Counted from the stretch's first letter, positions 12,401 through 23,620 are shown. The stretch is DNA of 43,133 bases from Ectocarpus siliculosus (GCA_000310025.1 FN649739.1:1601541-1644673); one strand, 5' to 3'. The notes: generated by a model not told the origin, from the sequence alone. Numbers and translations: made by a program.

Positions 12401-15400
12401 GCCGTAGTCGTTTGACCATTGACCTCGCATCCCTACAAAGCCGGGACGGAGCACGCCGGGTTCTCACCGGACCAGGCTCTCACATCACCAAGCGCGAAGC
12501 GCCGTGAGGTATTTGGCGAGTCGCATGAAGGGTGAGCTGCATCCTGCTAAGGGTGTTCGGCATCTTGTGCTTACTTCCTTGCGTACGGATGACAGCTACG
12601 TATGACTTAATTTATTTTCTGGTGCTTTCACTTCCAGAGACAGTTGTAAGCACTGTGTAACTGCCTCGAGGAAGCTTGACCATTTTAACACAACGTGGTA
12701 CGATCATCCCCCGTTGCGCGGAGTGAGGTTTCTCGACCCCGCACAACATGATCTACTCGACCACCATTATGGTTACCGCCAAAAAAAAAACCGAGGTAAA
12801 AAAAAAAAGCGGTAACCTGGTTGCCGAGTTCACGAAGTGAATTGGCTTGTTTTACAACGTCGTTGCCAAGCGACGAAAACCCAATCCCGATTGCAAACAC
12901 CGAGTGGGGGGCTTGTTTTACAACGTCGTTGCCAAGCGACGAAAACCCAACCCCGATGACAAACACCGGGCGGGGCGGCATGTTTTACAACGTCGTTGCC
13001 AAGCGACGAAAACCCAACCCCGATGGCAAACATCGGAGGGGGAGGGGGGGGAGAGAAAAATTGGTCAGAAAACCGGCAGCAACAACAGCATTGTGCTCTC
13101 TCTCGACGTGTGGATGCCCTGACTATTGCTTCCTCAACAGGGTGAGAGATACGACCCTGTCCTTTGGAGCATAATCGCGACGAGTACAAAGATACTGTGC
13201 AAATATTGAATCCTCCCGCCAGTCAGATAGATACCTAACGTGCAGAGGCTGGGGCCAGAATTTGCACGTAGAACACACGACCACCGTTTACAAGATCGAC
13301 AAACTTAGTACGCATGCCAGGCATGCCTCATACACTCCCTGCACCATGCTTCCCGTACTTGCTCCGCTCTCCGTCTGCTTGTGATGCACTTTCTGCATCG
13401 CCCGTGCACCCGTAAAATTCTCACCGCCTTCGCCGCGTCCGAACCAACGAGAGGCTTGGTGTGCTTGTCCAAGATAGGGAAGCCATCCGCCTTACACTGC
13501 GGAGGATCGGCAACACTAACTCCAGCAGCGGCAGCTCGTTGTTCGGCCGCTGCTGCCGCAGCCGCTCCTGGTGTCTGGGTCGGCTGCGATGCTGCTGCTC
13601 CTGCCCCGCCGCCCGCCCCAGCCAGCTGCTGCTGTTGCTGCTGCTGGTGTAGAGCAGAGTAGGGATCTGCACCGTTCATCTAATAACACCGGCGTTCAAA
13701 CGAAAGGAAAGGAAACAGAGGAGGAGTTACCGGGTAAACGTTGCCACCTAGGAGGACAATTCGGAAGGCTCATGGCAGAACAACCACATGCGCGTGTGAA
13801 ATACGAGAAAACCAACGCACTCTAAGATACATGGCTAAGGCGCACCTGTGTAGTCATTTGTTCCAAGAGCGGCCTTAGCATTCCTCCCATGGGCGAATTC
13901 AGCACCTCTTGCGGGAGATTGACGATGTCTGCAGCGAGTCCGTGGAACACGAGGGAAAGGTGCAAAATGAGGGTACATACGGCAGTCACGACGAGGGACC
14001 AATAGTGGTAGCATACAAGAAGGTGGAAGGTGAATCTCGTTCGTGATGGTAACCAATGCAACGCCTCACACAAATACCCACCAGAGATAAACTGCTTGCA
14101 ACTAAGATCTCCGACGGCACATTTCGACCGGGACACGAATCCCGCCACCCCAACCAAAGACACACTAGAATAACATCTCCTCCTACCCTTGCCTCAACGC
14201 TGATCTAGGCCATGCTGCAAATCAGACTCACACTCCGGGATCCCCTTGCCAAGCAAAAACTGAGACGCCTCGTTGGAGTACGTGTTGCAGTTGTGCTTCA
14301 TCAGGTCGTACGTTTGAGCCGTGAAGCGCGGTTGTACCTCTCGATTGAAGTCTTCGAAGAGCTCCTGTCAAATAGAGGAAAATAAATGGGTTGGATAAAT
14401 AGAGTTGGGCCAACAACGGAACGAACAAAAAAACGAGCAAAAACCCTGGTGAGTACAAGGGGGGCAGAGTTCGACAGGTGCAACGTGAAATGCCGCAAAC
14501 AGCGAGAGGGTGCACGTGTGGCGATCATCCGGAGTACTGCAGGTGCAGAGAAGCGAATCAGCACCTCGGTCATGAGCCAACCTGCTACCAAGAACCGGAG
14601 GTCTGCTGCGCCGTCGATGAGAGGGGAGAACTGTCACGATGTCTACGCAGCAGAATCGGCTGGTACCCAACTCCAATCATAGGTCCGAGCCAACTAGTAC
14701 CACCAATGTGCTGCTGTGTTTTAAGTACAGCACCTGCCGTGTGGTTGACTCCGGCTGGTGCGCCAAGCACATGCCGAAAGGCACAGACTGGCACCCAGAA
14801 TAGACGGGACGAACACCACAAGAAACACACCCTGGCACTTGCGTCTGGTGCGCGACGGACGACATGTACAAATACATGGCGCATGTGCGCTGCGGTCACG
14901 TACTGTAGGTATTTTCCCACAAACACTCCGTTCACCCACACCTCTGTGAGGTCGGTAGACCCTAGCTCGATGTACTCGGTTGGCCCAACCCCTCCGTGCA
15001 TCTGGACGAACTGCTCGTGGGGCATGCTTTGCAGGCCGCCACCAAAGAAGTACTCCTTCCCGTAAACGATGAGACCTGTGTGCCAGATTCCTGTCAAATC
15101 AAAGAGAGGTAAACAGCCACACGGTCAGCGCTCGATGTTGCTGTACTCGGTACGGGTCATAGCACGAGGCAACAACTGGCCGGTCTTATCGCATGTTTTC
15201 ACCATAAAGGTGAGCAAAGTGGCATACTCGCTGCTTCCGCCAGTCAGAGAACAGCTCGTCAACCTTTGACCGGCACGCCCCACAACAAACATTTGAGTAG
15301 CCGCATGGCCGCAGTCACAGCTCCCGAAAGACTTCGAAAGAAAAACTACGTTAGAGAGACGTTGTTTGTTTTTTATTTTTGGGGACAATTCCGAGCGAAC

Positions 15401-16866
15401 ACCCCCCGCACATTTCCTAGCGACTCCTCCACCCTTCCGGCGCCAGGCGCCGCTGATGTGGTGACCGTCGCGTATGATGAGGGATAGGATACGTGTCTGG
15501 GCGTGGCGTGGCACGGTTCGCACTACGCGGAGGTGTCAACCAGCGTACTATTTTGCTCTTCTTTCTGCGGCGCTTGCCTTCAGTTCTTCAGTTCCCCATG
15601 CAATTCGTGAAGGAATCAGTCAACCCTCCTTGGTCGTCAACAACGAACTTGTAGGTATCACAATACTGAGTACCGAGTACTCTACGGAACTCGAATCAGA
15701 CACTTATACAGTTAGGGCCGGCACGTAAGAAAATCCTATTTTGGCCGAGGCTCGTTTCTTGCCTTCTCTATGGGGTACCCCAACAGGGAACTATTTACTT
15801 GTAGAAGTAGGTTCTAGTGCAGATTTTTGACTGAACACCTGTTCTTATGGCCAAGTTCTTAGATTTATCTTTTCTTGGGAGCCTTAATTTCTTAACTCCC
15901 AGGTTCCTAAGTGCCGGCGCTAACTACCGCATCTTCGCATTTGTGTCGCGCAGGAAACGATGACACCAAGAAGAGCATGTATGGAAGTAGATAGCGGTAG
16001 TCCTGTCAAAGCTGATTTCCCTATTATAAAACCAATACCCTGCCACTGCATGACAAACCGCGGCAGCAGCTGCTACATAGTACAATACACCAGCAGCCGA
16101 GCAATCTACAGCAAGCAGTGCCTTCGGGCGACGAGAAAACGTCGCCCACTCCCGCAGAGTATGACTGCAGGATGGCGTATGGCTTGTCTGGTTGGTTGAA
16201 AGCAGGTCGGTGTAAGGCAGTACTTAAAAGCAGAAAGTCGCAATCCTAAAGCTACTTGTCATCTCCTACTTCACGTCTGATTGCACCAGATGGATCATAT
16301 CCTCTTTGTGTGCGGACTCTGCACGCCACACAGATGTCAGAGAAAACATAATCCATAAGTACACCCCACACCGGCCTCATTCTGCCCCACGAAGGGAATC
16401 AAACGCCGCTCTGCTGTGTACACATTGGGTGGTGTAGCTTACATACGTATCGTATCCCAGAGAGTACAATATCCATGGGGTGCGGGATGAATTCTATAGA
16501 TTTTTCTGGAACGATCGATAATCTACATCTAGACGTAGATCTACCTGCCTTCTTTCTCTCCTTTTCAATCAACAGAACATCTCTTGATGTTTACGAAACA
16601 GCCCCCCAGCTGAAACATGCCCTGCATTACAAGAAAACGATCAACGCATTCGCTGGTGGTGCGTCTGGAATCATGACAACATATTTCCTCTGACGTAAAT
16701 AAAACACAGCCAACGACTCGAACATCGTATATCACAAATCCAAAGAACGCGGACAAAGAACGCGCTGGTGCTCACCGTCTATCTGCTTTCCCAGTATTGC
16801 CATACTCATCGCTTTCGCCATTCCGCGTGACAAGTCGTACAACGCTAGTTGGACCCTGTGCGCCAT
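8613..16866 (-). CDS. PPPDE (DeSI-type) peptidase fused to a PUL domain
   Basis: Eleven minus-strand exons: 16866-16776, 15090-14942, 14364-14232, 13928-13846, 13679-13425, 12307-12120, 11761-11623, 11001-10890, 10272-10088, 9375-9277 and 8690-8613. They join in phase to 503 residues ending in TAG. Residues 1-150 are a PPPDE domain: VQLALYDLSRGMA at the N terminus, catalytic His34 in IWHTG, GKEYFFGGG, catalytic Cys106 in KHNCNTYS, then GKGIPEYIVNLPQEVL. This resembles deSUMOylating isopeptidase 1 (His38 and Cys108 in human DESI1). Residues 153-237 are a Gln/Ala-rich linker. Residues about 240-503 are a PUL domain, the PLAA/Ufd3-type armadillo-like domain that binds Cdc48/p97: SFRLMQKILIKDSGWPEK, VRQMCSALLNNFSLVL, SEAASLINDVGLRDQ and NAAAELLRLLG. 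Related fungal proteins usually carry a thioredoxin domain between the two; none is seen here. The likely role is removal or processing of ubiquitin/SUMO-type modifiers on Cdc48 clients. Confidence 0.9.
9041..9078. repeat. (CT)n microsatellite
   Basis: An uninterrupted run of about 19 CT units inside the last intron (9276-8691) of the PPPDE-PUL gene. On the transcribed strand it is a GA run. Confidence 0.95.
9385..9417. repeat. (CAG)n run beside a splice acceptor
   Basis: About ten CAG units on the plus strand. On the minus strand they read as a CTG run that ends about 10 nt before the acceptor CACACAG (exon start 9375) of the PPPDE-PUL gene. The CTG run contains no AG, so it may serve as the pyrimidine-containing tract of this acceptor. 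Confidence 0.9.
12771..12817. repeat. Perfect 9-bp inverted repeat flanking A-rich spacer
   Basis: GGTTACCGC at 12771-12779 is mirrored by GCGGTAACC at 12809-12817. The 29-bp spacer consists of two poly-A runs around CCGAGGT. It sits just left of the 66-bp minisatellite in intron 5 of the PPPDE-PUL gene. Confidence 0.85.
12846..13045. repeat. Three tandem units of 66-67 bp
   Basis: Units start at 12846, 12912 and 12979. Each contains TGTTTTACAACGTCGTTGCC, AAGCGACGAAAACCCAA, then CCCGAT and CAAACACCG. The first 45 bp of each unit are nearly identical and only the last 20 differ. GTCG/CGAC halves inside the unit can pair. The array is in intron 5 of the PPPDE-PUL gene. It is not a CRISPR, because there are no variable spacers of constant length. 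Confidence 0.9.
15091..16775 (-). other. Intron 1 of the PPPDE-PUL gene (1685 bp)
   Basis: The donor GTGAGC follows the exon carrying LGKQID, and the acceptor TTTGACAG precedes the exon with IWHTG. The intron holds the MITE-like element at 15710-15925. The remainder (15931-16775) shows no convincing exon on either strand. Confidence 0.85.
15710..15925. mobile_element. Possible MITE with about 21-bp terminal inverted repeats
   Basis: The left end reads AGTTAGGGCCGGCACGTAAG. The reverse complement of the right end (15925-15905) reads AGTTAGCGCCGGCACTTAGG, so 17 of 20 positions match. The 216-bp interior has no open frame of note. It contains a smaller hairpin (GGGAG paired with CTCCC near 15878-15901) and an internal GGCC pair. 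No clear target-site duplication is visible; the flanks are TATAC and ACCGC. Size, lack of coding and position in an intron fit a non-autonomous DNA element, but only one copy is in the window. Confidence 0.5.
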
Positions 16867-17229
16867 CTTGCTCCTAGCTTTCTGCTCAGATGCACCTGTC
16901 TGCTGTTGTGTCGTGCGAGGGTGCGGCGCAGCATTTCAGCAATTTGGGGGGGGAGCGGCAGAGAAAACTCGAGAGAGGGGTGGTGGAGGGGGACATACCG
17001 ATTCCGCCGCATTTTTGAACCATCGTGCCTGCCAGCTCATCGCTACACCCCCTTGCTGGCTGCTGGCCCCTTCCCTTCGTCCCCTTGAGGTTGTCAGCAA
17101 GCAAGCCAGCTCCGTTACGGCAGCCCCTACGTGCACACCAGGTGTTCATTTTGGAGTCTGCTGCACCACAGCAGCGAAGAAGTGTGTCACGCGCGAGAGA
17201 AAGAGAAGAAGCGTGTGGGCGTATAATCG
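16867..17229. promoter_or_regulatory. Bidirectional promoter region, PPPDE-PUL / DUF547
   Basis: These 363 bp separate the start codons of two divergent genes. No clear TATA box was found. The right half contains a GA-rich stretch (16960-16995) and a G run. Part of it must be 5' untranslated sequence of both genes. Confidence 0.55.
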
Positions 17230-19422
17230 ATGTTCCTGGGTCTGCTCTTGATACTTGCGTGTGCTCTTATCGAGAGGTCAAACGCGTTCGTGACCCCTTC
17301 CATGTCATCCAGTCCTCCAGGGGGCACCGCAGGTGACTGGTCGAATTGGCGTTCTGTGAAAGGTGGCGGTTGTTTGTTGTCATGATGCGGGACTGTGCGT
17401 GCCGATGGTGACGTCATGAGAGCGACAGCTACAGTACAACTAGTAGGACGGATACTACCGCCTACCAACAGCAGTATTTGAAGATTCGCTCACGAACAAT
17501 GATGAGTGCAAGGCGTTCTAAATATGCGTGTTAATTCTTGTTCGCCCTATGTAGACTACTTACAGCGGTTTGACACTTGGACAGGATTCACAAGTAGACT
17601 TATCTTGTGACCGATTGCCGCGGCCACCTTGGGCCCCTACTGCTGTAGCTGCTCCAGTTTTGTCAATGGGGGAGGGGGGGGAGGATGCTAGAAATGGAGT
17701 CTTGATTGGTGCCATCTAACTCATTCCGCCTGTAACCTGCGCCCTGACCTACTCTTCTTACCCTTAACGTAACATCTATACCTGTGCTGATGCATACTAC
17801 TATTATTTTAGCCTGGCCTCCGGCCGATCGATTGAGCGAGTACGTGAAGGAGTCAAACCTGGTTGACTACAGAAGGTTGGCAGCGCAGGAAAATGAATGG
17901 CTAGCTCCGGTTATTTCGAGCATCAAGAGCAACAACCCTACGGAGACGAATGCCGAGCGGCACGCTTTTTTGATCAACGCGTACAACCTATGGACACTGC
18001 ACTACGTTGTCCGCGAGAGGAGGTTTCCTGGCTTCAAGGGAGCCGTCTCCATGTTGGCCAAGGCGCGATTCTTCTACTGGCACAAGGTGTCTACGGGCGC
18101 CGGTAGATGGAACCTCTACAACTTCGAGAACAAGGTGGGAAGTGTCACTTCTAGTCTATTTAATAGTAGATGTGGTTAGTTGCGTTGCCACACCGTAACT
18201 TAGGTTAAACAAACTAGTTCTACGCTCGCGCTGGTCAGAGCTTTTCGTGAACATAACTTTCTCGGCTACCCTCGAGCTCAAAGTTAGTCACCGGCGGTGG
18301 TACAGCAAGGAAGGCTTACGCGGCAAACATGGTGGAGAGAATACGATTGAGTTTTGCGTGTAGCACGCCGTCAGTTGAACCAGGCTTATGCCGCCTGCCG
18401 GTGCCTTGATTGTGTGTATCTCGTCGTACATTCTCACATGTCCCATTTTCCCGGAAGCCGTCAGATGTGTGCAGCGAATGTGCAACTTCTGCTGCTGCCG
18501 CACAGCTCATGTCTATCGACTCGTGGTTCGAACACCCGCGTTTTGTTTTTCAAGAACCAAATCGAATAGAGATCGGCTCTCTCTACATATCCCACACAGG
18601 TCATTCGACCGGATTTGAACGACGCTCGGGTTCACTTCGCCCTGAACTGCGCGTCGATGTCATGTCCCCCCTTGCGGAGGAAGCTGTTCACTGGGCCTGG
18701 CTTGGATGCAGAGCTTGACGAGGTGAGCTTTGCCATGCGACTGGTACTGCTAACTGCTGTTTACGTGCTCGATGTGTCATCGGGACAGGCTTCTTTTTTT
18801 CCATGGCCTGGGTCCGCCGCAAGGGTAACGCTATCGAACAGCTACGTCTGTTCCTGCGTGTATTGGATACGTTGTCGTTGTACAGCAATAGCACCAATAG
18901 TGCATCGCCAACATACGTGCGTGGTGAAGCTGCCGACACTGTATCGCATGGTCTGCTTGGTTGGACTCTACTTCACCACCTTGCTACAACAACAAGCATC
19001 TTCGGCAAGTTCAGGGTTCTTTGTGTGCCGTTCGCCGCATTGCGCAGCGGCGTTGTATCAGAGACTTGAAAATAGTCTCCTATCCCACGTTATTCTTCTG
19101 CGTAGTTTGCTCGCATCATGGCAGCGCGATACTGCATTTGACGTGAGCGTGGTCGTGCTTTCAGGTAACATCCGCGGCAATCAATGGGGGCGCCATGGTT
19201 CAACTCAAGGAGGACGGGAAAGCCCTCAGCGTCAACCCAATCTTCAAGTGGTACAAGGAGGACTTCGACAAGGAGGGCGGCGTTGAGGTCTTCATCAGGA
19301 GTCGCTGGACCGGATCCCCTATCCAGGAGGACCCGAGAATAGAATTCTTCGACTACGACTGGAGGTCAAACAGTGCCGACGCAACGTGGTCTGACCGCGC
19401 GTTGGGGGGTCCAGCACCTTGA
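17230..19422 (+). CDS. DUF547 protein with heterokont plastid-targeting presequence
   Basis: Exons are 17230-17332, 17812-18134, 18600-18722 and 19165-19422, giving 268 residues. Exon 1 starts with MFLGLLLILACALIERSNA, a hydrophobic signal peptide, followed directly by FVTPS and a Ser/Pro-rich stretch. An Ala-Phe cleavage site after a signal peptide is the ASAFAP-type signature of complex plastid import. Exons 2-4 carry the DUF547 domain: SEYVKESNLVDYRRL, HAFLINAYNLWTL, RVHFALNCASMSCPPL and FDYDWRSN. These are the family hallmark motifs (the NAYN box and the Cys-containing HFALNCASMSCPP box). DUF547 has no well-settled biochemical function, so I assign none. The start was chosen because the exon 1 donor (GCAG before GTGACT) supplies exactly the one base exon 2 needs. 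The last donor-free exon ends in TGA. Confidence 0.88.
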
Positions 19423-20954
19423 GACCCGAGGCGCGCTATATATCAGTCCCGAGGCGCGCTGTACGAAAGTCGTTTTCATGTTGAGGCACTTGGTGTGCAC
19501 TGCTGCTGCGGTTGAGAGTACCCATGCATGGAGCAAAAACGTTGGGGGCATGTACAGTCAAATTTTGTCAACGAAAGAAGTTCGCGCGCAACTCAAAAAC
19601 CTGATATCTGTGACAGGAGCACAATAGTGAAGTTTATGCATGGTGCAGAACGCGTTCCTCGGTTTGATCAGCCGTATAGTAAGATGCTTGCAATGCTTTG
19701 CTGGTAATACGATACGTCCGTGAGACGAAGCGGATGCGCATCCACTATTGAAGTGAGCTTGAAGTTCTCTGATTGTTGTTGTCGAACCCCACTACACACG
19801 GCGGAAGGCGCCGGTTGTTGACATCCCAAGTTGTTCACCAAATACTATAAAATCAGGGGATACACCAAGCACGTTCTCATTGAGAAAAGCGTCTGCCACG
19901 ATTGGCACTCGAGGCGGACACCGTTGGCAAAGCGCGTTCGTTCTTGGCAATCTATGAGCCGTCTACGTTCGGGAAATGTTCAAGGGAATAACTTGAGGTA
20001 TTTATCGGATTCGGTTTAACCGGATGACCGATTTAATTGGATTACATCTTTAAACCTGGCGCAAAACTGGTTACCCCAAAACTGAGCAAAGAAGGCGCAG
20101 CAGAACTCAAAGCCTCGCAAAATGCGGGTTGATCATGGGGAGAGCGCCGGGTCGAGTTGCCCCCAACTCTGTCCATCGCACGCAGTCTGCCCGCCGCTAT
20201 CGCCGTTTCTTACCCCGCTCCCTGATCCTTTCTTGTTTCTGCTTGAGCGATGACAGGCAACGATGCGAGGAAGGGGAAACAGCCAAAATTGGCAGCCTTA
20301 GACCTGTGAGAAGCTAAAACCGCTCGTTTGATTTTACTTGAACACGTTCAGAGCGATTGAAGTGGTCGATGAACAAACGCTGCGTGTGCTTTCAATGTCG
20401 GCATCTCGCAATCTCCGTAAGAGCGCAATCGAGCGAGTACATCCTTGACACATAGCTGGTCTTAGGCTATCAGCCCCAACAGTGTTGGCGCCTATTGGCA
20501 GCGACCTTACCTTTTTGTGCAGCCTCCTACCGCCCCGCTTCGGTCGACCCACGCTTGCGCAGTATCTGCGCGTACGAAAGACGGACGGACGCGCTGTAGC
20601 TTCGTAAAACCATTTAAGGAGGCATCCACCGATTGTAGACTAGACTATACTCCACCGCAAGGGCATGCCATCAAGCGCAAGGGAGGATGCAAATAGTGCG
20701 GCATTCGCAGCACATAGCTCCTACCGAAGGACTTGTAACTTCAGTGCGACATAACATTTGCATCTCACAACAACGGAAGAAGGTGTGATGCAAAAGAGGC
20801 ACTGCCGTCGACTGAGGTGTTTAACAACTATCGGATGAAACCGTGACCTCAACCGGGTGCGGAACGGCAACGCACACCAGAATCAGTTACCACAGGAACA
20901 CTACGTTGGACTGCGAAGATGCAGCTTTTGACTTCCAAAAGTCCAAAGTGGTAC
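19423..20954. other. Convergent intergenic region after the DUF547 gene
   Basis: It should include the 3' untranslated regions of the DUF547 gene and of the minus-strand gene ending at 20955. A 24-bp direct duplication containing CCGAGGCGCGCT lies just after the DUF547 stop (19424-19462). No further exon is convincing. Confidence 0.5.
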
Positions 20955-21890
20955 TCACGCCAAGGCTACGACCGCCACCAGCACAAGGCTGACGAAGGTC
21001 AGCACGACCGTCGCGGCCTGTGTCCCATGATCTTCCGTCTGCTCGTTCTTCGACCCTGTCCGGGAGCTCTTTGTGGGGGCGTCAGTGCCACTTTTGTCGC
21101 CTCCCCGCCTAGGTTTGCCAGCGCCCTGACGGAAAAGTGGCATCAACGCAGAGGGCGCACGCACCAACAGTAGCAACGCGGCATGGAGGAAATGGGAAGG
21201 GAACGTTGCAGACCAACGGACGGAGAATCGTTCAACAAGACGCGGTGTACATCCAGTGCCATTAGGAAGGTCTGCTGGGGTACCGCGGGGGTGGATTAGT
21301 TTTGTTCAACAACGATTGTTGATTTACGAATGGTCCACCATCGGTTGTTTCTGTCCATGGGAATGGGATGCACGACACATAGACCTGAAATGCGAGACCA
21401 TCGAAGGCTTGTGGTCTCACACGTAGCTACAAGACTTACACCAGGCCAACTCGGTGGGCGCCGCCTTGCCATTGAGTTTTGGGTGTTAACCGAGGTATAT
21501 TCACCGAACCCTTCGCCGTTTGGAGGCAGGTCAGCTTCGGATCATTTTATTGCACCTCTGGACATAAAAAACGATGCAATATCTACTTTTATTGTGTACT
21601 TTCATTGCACGTTGTTCGAGAAATTCTGTCTCAGAAACTTTGACGATTGGAAAATTGACACGATGCGATCATGTTTATGTTGAGACCGGTTTTGGCGAAT
21701 AAAAAAAAAATGGTGGCCTACATAGCTTGACACGATTCTCACCGCCTTATGGTGAGCCTTGGCGTCCAAAATTCTGCCTACTTCGGCTTCACAAGCCGCA
21801 CTCAGGCTTCCCGCAGGCTGCTCCAGCGCTTCCTCAAGGCGATAGCGACAAGCGCTGGACGTCGATTCGATAGTCCTTTCCGCCACATCC
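20955..21890 (-). CDS. Unrecognised protein with C-terminal membrane helix (two exons)
   Basis: Two minus-strand exons, 21890-21743 and 21125-20955, join in phase 0 (donor GCG before GTGAGA; acceptor TTTTCCGTCAG). The first encodes about 49 residues with two Cys in a helical pattern (SACRYRLEEALEQPAGSLSA, then CEAEVGRILDAK). The second is Lys/Arg/Gly/Thr-rich and then has a 20-residue hydrophobic helix, AATVVLTFVSLVLVAVVALA, directly before TGA. That would make a tail-anchored or single-pass membrane protein. The TGA overlaps a perfect donor (GC before GTGAGT), so the gene may continue. The 5' end is unknown; an 11-bp start exon at 23252-23242 (ATG, donor GTAAGA) would fit the phase but is weak. 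A loose likeness to the GLG1-type Cys-rich repeat was considered but is not firm. Confidence 0.45.
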
Positions 21891-22784
21891 CTGGTTTCCG
21901 CAAGGAAAACATAAACCATTAAAGGATGCATGAGACGGAAGGGATGGCGAGTGTTGCAGTGTTGCTTTCTGTCAAGGGATTAATTGATTGTCGCTCGCCG
22001 TGTTTACCCCCCAACCGAACGTGTGATTTTGCCTTTGTAACCGAGGAGTTCCGATCGGTCAGGCAGAATAATTCCTCGGTCGTGGGATTATTCAATTGGC
22101 CCCGACCGCGCTTTCCGGCTGGCCGAGGAAACAATCTCAGTTTAACAGGGGGAACGCGTTAACACGTTTTTTAGTCATCGCCCCCCCCCCCCGGCAGGGC
22201 CCAGTCTCTGGGTTCAGAGTGCTTGAAAAGAGCAAGCTTCCATGCGGCCACGTAGCATTCTTGCAGCGTATGTATGATTGTTAAATTAGCGTTGACCGCG
22301 CTAACCGACTGACCAATAGAAATATGTCTGTCTCAGCAGGTAACAATGAAGGTCCTTGAACGTGGGCCAAAACTTTAAGAATTGGCGTCGCCAAACGTCA
22401 TGAAAACAACCTGAGAGGGACACATGTTCACGCAAGCCCACACCCGAGTCAATTAGCCCCTGATGCTGGAGTGAAGGAGAAAAAAAGGGTTAATTCAAGC
22501 CCAGTCAAGTTGTGTTCGTGTGTTTCGTCCAATGTATTCGGGGTCCCAGTGTACACCTCGTACGCGTTTGACGCACCAGCCAGGGTAACACTGGAAGGTA
22601 ACACAAGAGTTTCTTCTTATCTCCATCTTTCCTCCGGCGGTGCCTGCCTTCAACGCATTCACGCGAGAAGGGTTCAGTACAGCAGTAGCCCCTTCCCTCG
22701 TTCTCTTTTGCTTACTCAAAGCAATGCGCTTTCCATTTATGTCTACATCAACTTGCGTGTTCATCAATCCTGAGTGATTCGAAC

Positions 22785-22860
22785 CCGCAAACCGCAAACA
22801 AACGTCCGAGGGTTCTGCCAGAGGTGACCAATTGAACCACCTGGGCGACCGACTGAACGC
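22785..22860 (-). repeat. tRNA-like (SINE-type) remnant
   Basis: On the minus strand an A-box-like TGGTTCAATTGG is followed about 50 bp later by GGTTCGAATCA, a B-box-like word. The acceptor and T stems do not pair, so it is not a working tRNA gene. A tRNA-derived short interspersed repeat is the best explanation. Confidence 0.45.
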
Positions 22861-23057
22861 ATATAATCTTTATTAAGCGCAAAAAGAGTTCGGTCATCAT
22901 TTCCTCAGGGTAGTCACAACATGCGCTCCTTACACAGATAGCCTGTAGACTACTCCGGAGACTTCCGTGTATGGTAGTGGTAGAGCCGTACAACAGGTGA
23001 ACCAACGGTGCAAAAAGGCTGCTGGTCCATAACGGGCCGGATGCAGAAAATTACTAT

Positions 23058-23135
23058 CGCGCCGGGATTCGAACTTCCACCATAGCTAGTTCAAACTGTC
23101 GCTACTTGACGTGCCGGGTCTACCGGCTTTGTCCA
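23058..23135 (-). repeat. tRNA-like (SINE-type) remnant
   Basis: On the minus strand the stretch contains AAGCCGGTAGACCCGGC and, about 45 bp downstream, AGTTCGAATCCCGGCGC. The second half matches the end of the remnant at 31801-31868 (GTTCGAATCCCGGCGC), which suggests a shared repeat family. Confidence 0.45.
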
Positions 23136-23620
23136 ACGTATGCATACAACTGTAGACGGATACCGGTACAGAGTAACAGCCCAAGCAATGCATGGGGTCG
23201 AAATCTCGACACATCATCAACGAGGTTGAAGAGAGTCTTACCATGATACCATCACTGTGTGGGCGGGCTTTCAAAACATCTCCGAAGGGTCCCCTCTCTC
23301 AGCTGGCGTGGTTGACGGTCAGCTGTTGCCCGTGGGTGGTGAGCGTGCGTGTAGCTGGTGTGGAGTGTGGAGCCTGAGCCGCGGCGAGACTTTTTGGTTC
23401 TTGCCTGGCCCGAACACCCGAACACGAACACACCCAAACACCCAAACACTTCAAAAGGTTCTGAACCCATTGTAGAACCAGATTCTTGGAAGACGGACAG
23501 ACGGACCAGCTCAGGAATGCCGCTCAGCACAAACTTCCTTCATCGGCCAGGGTCGGCTGTACCAACGCCACTTTACCAAACTCTGTTTGGCTGGGGCCGG
23601 CTGTACTAGCGCTGATATCC

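Larger units (their letters stand above)
21891..23620. other. Region between the membrane-protein exons and the methyltransferase gene
   Basis: It contains two tRNA-like remnants on the minus strand (22785-22860 and 23058-23135), one copy of a TTGGTCAG repeat head (minus, about 22285-22320), a C run near 22182 and an ACAGCAGTAG word at 22679. It probably also holds the missing 5' exons of the minus-strand gene and the promoter of the methyltransferase gene, but I could not place them with confidence. Confidence 0.4.

Noticed and set aside
12846-13045. Possible CRISPR array
   Set aside because: Only three units, no unique spacers of even length, and the surroundings are clearly eukaryotic.
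12308-13424. A thioredoxin domain expected between PPPDE and PUL
   Set aside because: No CxxC-bearing exon was found on the minus strand here. The exons at 13679-13425 and 12307-12120 join directly in phase.
17784-17811. Start of the DUF547 gene within the stretch before its second exon
   Set aside because: The sequence ends in a pyrimidine-rich TATTATTTTAG acceptor, and the signal-peptide exon at 17230-17332 supplies the missing phase.
23242-23252. An 11-bp first exon for the minus-strand membrane-protein gene
   Set aside because: ATG, donor and phase fit, but such a short exon can fit by chance; it is kept only as a possibility in that gene's entry.
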